64,000 bases of DNA from an uncultured Bacteroidales bacterium (GTDB lineage: Bacteria > Bacteroidota > Bacteroidia > Bacteroidales > Paludibacteraceae). Positions 61,396-64,000 of the stretch are shown here, one piece after another (the stretch's first letter is position 1; every line of letters starts with the position of its first letter). The notes beneath the pieces are model-generated. The model had not been told where the DNA came from, searched no databases, and saw only the letters and a list, made by a program, of their open reading frames with translations. The position numbers were made by a program, and so were the translations under genes. Where the stretch lies: positions 124,001-188,000 of the forward strand of contig CADCEV010000004.1 in NCBI GenBank assembly GCA_902800525.1, written 5' to 3'.

Positions 61396-61815
61396 ATGGA
61401 AATAGTAGGAAAAGTAATACAAGTGCTCCCTATGCAAGAGGGAGTTGGCCGAAACGGTAACCCCTGGAAATTGCAAGGCTACGTACTCGAGACGCTCGAG
61501 AACTATCCTCGCAAAGTGCATTTTGAGGTGTTTGGCGAGGAGCGCATCAAACAGAACCCTTGCGCCATCGACCAAGTGGTAACGGTTAGTTTCGATATCG
61601 AGAGCCGCGAGTTCAACGGCCGTTGGTACACTTCTATCCGTGCATGGCGTATCCAGCAGGGTGACACGACGCAAGCAGGTGTTCAGCCTGCCGCCGCTCC
61701 GGTAGCCGCGCCCGCAGCAGCACCTGCTCCGGCAGCAGCGCCGGTTCAGGGTCCCGCTGCCGTTGATCCTTTCGATGCTTCCGCCGGTGACGGCACAAGC
61801 GATCTGCCCTTCTAA
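61396..61815 (+). CDS. DUF3127 protein with Ala/Pro tail
   Basis: 139 residues. DUF3127 fills residues 1-88 (MEIVGKVIQVLPMQEG...WKLQGYVLETLENYPRKVHFEVFGEERIKQ...GRWYTSIRAWRIQ), a predicted OB-fold found in Bacteroidota, possibly nucleic-acid binding. The remaining 50 residues are an Ala/Pro-rich low-complexity linker ending AVDPFDASAGDGTSDLPF, an acidic C-terminal tip ending in Asp-Leu-Pro-Phe that resembles single-stranded DNA-binding-protein tails (DDDLPF). The start at 61396 is used; the longer frame begins inside the repeat array. Confidence 0.85.
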   Translation: MEIVGKVIQVLPMQEGVGRNGNPWKLQGYVLETLENYPRKVHFEVFGEERIKQNPCAIDQVVTVSFDIESREFNGRWYTSIRAWRIQQGDTTQAGVQPAAAPVAAPAAAPAPAAAPVQGPAAVDPFDASAGDGTSDLPF

Positions 61816-62738
61816 TGAAAAGGTGGATTAAATACATAGTGATCTTTGCTCTGTTAGCGGGTGGCGTGATTGTATGCGCCATCCGCTGGCAGGCATGGTT
61901 CGGTATGCCGAACGAACCCCAATGGACAGGGGACACCATAGAATACACGTTCCCGCTCTTCGACCATGACACAACGCCGGAACAGCTGGAGATCTTGGTC
62001 TTGGGCGATATTCACAACCGTCTCAAACGGGAAGACTACGACACATTAGCCGCCCGCGCGCCGTTTATTGACGGCATCGCTCAGTCGGGAGATTGGATGG
62101 ACCGCGGGCAGAATTATTACTACCAGATGCTGCTGCGTGAATGGACCAACAGTGCGTTGTATGGCACGCCGGTTATCGTAGCACCGGGAAACCACGAGTA
62201 CTCGAAAGGCGTACATCGTGAGCTTTCGCCGGTGTGGGAAAAGGCCTTTGAACATCCGCATAACGGTCCGGCAGGAGTGCCCGGGGTACAGTACTACGTC
62301 GATTTTGACCAAGTGCGATTTATTGTCATGGACACGAACCCGTTAGACCGGCTCGTCTATCTGACGCGCATGCTGACATGGCTTCGCGAGGCGATGTACA
62401 CAGCCGGAAACCGGTATATCATCGTTATGATGCACCACCCTGTCCTATCGGTGGCAAAAGGGCGGTTCAATTCGCTTATTTACTCTACGTTCCGCCACGC
62501 CTTGGGAGAAGCGGATCTGGTTATCGCGGGTCACGACCACAGTTACATGCGGAAAGGCGGATTTGTGGTGTCCAATATCTCCGGTGCCCCCAAGAGACAG
62601 CAATTCCGCTACACGCCGGATGTTATTGCCACCGAGCCGGTATATAGTATCATCAAAGCAGACAGCTGTCTGACATTCAAGGTCTATCGTTTCAGCGACG
62701 GACAAATCATCGACTCTTTGTATGTTAAGCACGACTGA
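61815..62738 (+). CDS. Membrane-anchored metallophosphoesterase
   Basis: 307 residues. One N-terminal transmembrane helix (about 6-25, WIKYIVIFALLAGGVIVCAI) anchors a calcineurin-like phosphoesterase domain facing out. Metal-binding motifs in order: GDIHNR near 62, GDWMDRGQ near 94, GNHEYSKG near 124, MMHHPVLS near 212 and GHDHSYMR near 240. The start shares one base with the previous stop and its end overlaps recO by 17 bases, so the three genes are coupled. Substrate unknown. Confidence 0.92.
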   Translation: MKRWIKYIVIFALLAGGVIVCAIRWQAWFGMPNEPQWTGDTIEYTFPLFDHDTTPEQLEILVLGDIHNRLKREDYDTLAARAPFIDGIAQSGDWMDRGQNYYYQMLLREWTNSALYGTPVIVAPGNHEYSKGVHRELSPVWEKAFEHPHNGPAGVPGVQYYVDFDQVRFIVMDTNPLDRLVYLTRMLTWLREAMYTAGNRYIIVMMHHPVLSVAKGRFNSLIYSTFRHALGEADLVIAGHDHSYMRKGGFVVSNISGAPKRQQFRYTPDVIATEPVYSIIKADSCLTFKVYRFSDGQIIDSLYVKHD

Positions 62739-63297
62739 TGCGATTGTATTGTCGCTTCAGCCGTATTCGGACAAAGCGCACATTCTGCATGCCTATACGC
62801 GCGCGTACGGGCGCGTTAATTATAAGGTATATGGCCTCGGCCGCAAACATGCCATCGGCCTATACACCCCGCTTTCCCTCATCCGCGTCACAGCGTCTTA
62901 TCCCGTTTCCGGCATGCCGACGATTAAAGAGACAACCACTAACGGCTCATCGTTACTTGCCGACACGGCATTTTCCCGACAAACCGTCCGTTTGTTTATC
63001 AGCGAAGTGCTCTATCATGTATTGCGTCACCCGATGCCGGATGAACCGATGTTTGAATATCTGACGCAAGCAATCATAGAGTTAAGCAGAACTGAAAAGC
63101 CACAGAATTTCCATGTGCAGTTTCTGATCGGTTTAGCCGCGATGTTAGGTTTCGGGATGGAGCAAGAGCCCTCATTACCGACCTCTCGAAGCGAACGTCA
63201 GCAGACCCTGCGCGATCTATGCAAATACTTCGAAGAACATGTTGAAACATGGGAAGAACCCAAGTCTTTGGACGTTCTAATGGAGGTTTTTGACTAA
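62722..63297 (+). CDS. recO: DNA repair protein RecO, short form
   Basis: 191 residues. The N-terminal OB-fold (TDAIVLSLQPYSDKAHILHAYTRAYGRVNYKVYGLGRK) and the helical part (AFSRQTVRLFISEVLYHVLRHPMPD...NFHVQFLIGLAAMLGFGM) match Bacteroidota RecO, which helps RecA load at gaps. It is about 50 residues shorter than the usual 240 and has no zinc-finger cysteines after the helical domain. The frame ends at a clean stop. The stop codon is 35-65 bp before the L34 promoter. Confidence 0.85.
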   Translation: MLSTTDAIVLSLQPYSDKAHILHAYTRAYGRVNYKVYGLGRKHAIGLYTPLSLIRVTASYPVSGMPTIKETTTNGSSLLADTAFSRQTVRLFISEVLYHVLRHPMPDEPMFEYLTQAIIELSRTEKPQNFHVQFLIGLAAMLGFGMEQEPSLPTSRSERQQTLRDLCKYFEEHVETWEEPKSLDVLMEVFD

Positions 63298-63331
63298 AAA
63301 TGAAGAAAAATTGCATTTTCTTGACAAAAAA

Positions 63332-63363
63332 TTTGGTCATGTCAGAAAATTGTTGTAATTTTG
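63332..63363 (+). promoter_or_regulatory. Promoter of rpmH and rbfA
   Basis: TTTG at 63332-63335 and -7 TAATTTTG at 63356-63363, spacing 20 bp. Confidence 0.82.
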
Positions 63364-63387
63364 CATGCTTTTTTGACGTATAACCCC

Positions 63388-63436
63388 GTCTTCTCGCCAT
63401 AAGTGCGCGATTTATTGACAATCTTCGTGAGAAGAC
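63388..63436 (+). promoter_or_regulatory. Hairpin in the rpmH leader
   Basis: Perfect 8-bp arms GTCTTCTC (63388-63395) and GAGAAGAC (63429-63436) enclose 33 bases. It lies about 19 bases upstream of the L34 start and could be an autoregulatory leader, a known theme for ribosomal protein genes; no class is recognised. Confidence 0.5.
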
Positions 63437-63454
63437 ATAAAATATTTGAGAACA

Positions 63455-63613
63455 ATGAAACGTACATTCCAACCATCCCAACGCAAGCGTCGTAACAAAC
63501 ACGGCTTCTTGGAGAGAATGGCCACCGCAAATGGTCGCCGTGTATTGGCAGCACGCCGTGCAAAAGGTCGTAAGAAACTGACCGTAGCAGACGAAGGTCG
63601 CCACAAATTTTAA
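63455..63613 (+). CDS. rpmH: 50S ribosomal protein L34
   Basis: 52 residues, too short for many gene finders. It starts [20 protein letters not shown], the L34 signature, and stays Arg/Lys-rich with the [20 protein letters not shown] block; the end [12 protein letters not shown] is normal for Bacteroidota. The stop codon shares a base with the ATG of rbfA, so the two are coupled. dnaA is not adjacent, unlike in many bacteria. Confidence 0.96.
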   Translation: MKRTFQPSQRKRRNKHGFLERMATANGRRVLAARRAKGRKKLTVADEGRHKF

Positions 63614-63948
63614 TGGAGTCGACTAGACAACACAAGATCGCTCGGCTCATTCAAAAGGACATGAGCGATATTTTATTGCGGTACGCGCACACGCTTCATG
63701 GAACATTGATTTCCGTGAGCGAAGTGCGTGTGTCGTCAGATCTCTCTATTGCGCACATTTATCTGTCCATCTTCCCTCATGACAAGGTGGCAGAGACGAT
63801 GACGCTGATTGAAGAGAACACCCACCGTTTGCGCGGTGAGCTCGGCACATTGGAGCGTCATCAACTGCGTATTATTCCGGAGATCATCTTCCATTTGGAC
63901 GAGACCATAGACCGGATGGAGCGCATTGATGAATTGCTCGGCAAATGA
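63613..63948 (+). CDS. rbfA: Ribosome-binding factor A
   Basis: 111 residues. Helps 30S maturation in the cold by binding near the 3' end of 16S rRNA. The N-terminal basic start (STRQHKIARLIQKDMSDILLRY), the LISVSEVRVSSDLSIAHIYLSIFP strand and the C-terminal RIIPEIIFHLDETIDRMERIDELL helix (KH-like fold) all match. Overlaps the next start by four bases. Confidence 0.95.
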   Translation: MESTRQHKIARLIQKDMSDILLRYAHTLHGTLISVSEVRVSSDLSIAHIYLSIFPHDKVAETMTLIEENTHRLRGELGTLERHQLRIIPEIIFHLDETIDRMERIDELLGK

Positions 63949-64000
63949 ATTTCGAAAGTCTTATAGCTTGGCGTTACCTATTCTCGAAGAAAGGTCACAA
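63945..64000 (+). CDS. ABC transporter permease (FtsX/LolE-like), N-terminal fragment
   Basis: Eighteen or nineteen residues, MNFESLIAWRYLFSKKGHK, before the right edge. The pattern LIAWRYLFSKKGxK is the typical cytoplasmic start of Bacteroidota FtsX-like permeases, which follow rbfA in many Bacteroidales. ATGA overlap with rbfA. The rest lies beyond the window. Confidence 0.7.
   Translation, partial: MNFESLIAWRYLFSKKGH

Overview
The window looks like a stretch of a Bacteroidales (Bacteroidota) chromosome. The evidence is a SusC/SusD pair, many Bacteroidota-type promoters (a -7 box TAnnTTTG with a TTTG-like -33 box 20 bp upstream), start sites with little Shine-Dalgarno signal, secreted proteins with a shared C-terminal tail, and a tRNA with no encoded CCA. 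I cannot name the genus; a host-associated, Paludibacteraceae-like Bacteroidales is a guess.

Layout. 1-7.3 kb: end of a SusC-SusD-lipoprotein uptake operon and an M6 metalloprotease. 7.3-9.9 kb: panD, tgt, lptG. 10-23.6 kb: secreted surface proteins (fibronectin III, choice-of-anchor and an unnamed beta-domain), nearly all ending in the same ~35-residue tail, with a 44-residue peptide gene among them. 23.7-34.4 kb: typA, trigger factor, mpl, a decayed secreted-protein gene, dCMP deaminase, a C-terminal protease and more tailed proteins. 34.4-37.1 kb: a YdeI-like protein, an AraC-family regulator and a divergent flavodoxin. 37.2-40.9 kb: an AT-rich accessory block on the minus strand. 41.1-54.2 kb: redox and detoxification genes mixed with accessory genes and a two-gene 2-hydroxyacyl-CoA dehydratase activator system. 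54.4-64 kb: tRNA-Ser, then housekeeping genes (CYTH, ddl, polyprenyl synthase, 5-formyl-THF cyclo-ligase, pgk, recO, rpmH, rbfA).

Two things stand out. First, a 32-bp operator-like element lies exactly 56 bp upstream of the -7 box of four separate transcription units: the flavodoxin next to the AraC regulator, an alcohol dehydrogenase operon, a carboxymuconolactone decarboxylase/cupin lipoprotein and an alpha/beta-hydrolase lipoprotein. A further half-site overlaps the araC promoter itself. This reads as an undescribed regulon, perhaps for reactive carbonyls or quinones. Second, the DNA is full of short repeats of an unusual kind. Phased tandem arrays of 7-11-bp words, usually 4-5 copies, fill gene junctions and often run into the start codon. 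Small palindromes and word-plus-spacer repeats are inserted in frame inside coding sequences (mpl, the activator pair, a PDDEXK nuclease, a flavodoxin), giving unrelated proteins the same short peptides.

Other candidates for new biology are a 114-nt hairpin leader before a small cysteine-containing secreted protein, an 88-nt hairpin followed by a terminator just before an unknown secreted protein, four 22-bp-spaced repeats at the promoter of an AAA ATPase, and an 11-residue-repeat protein that may adopt a knotted septoil-like fold.
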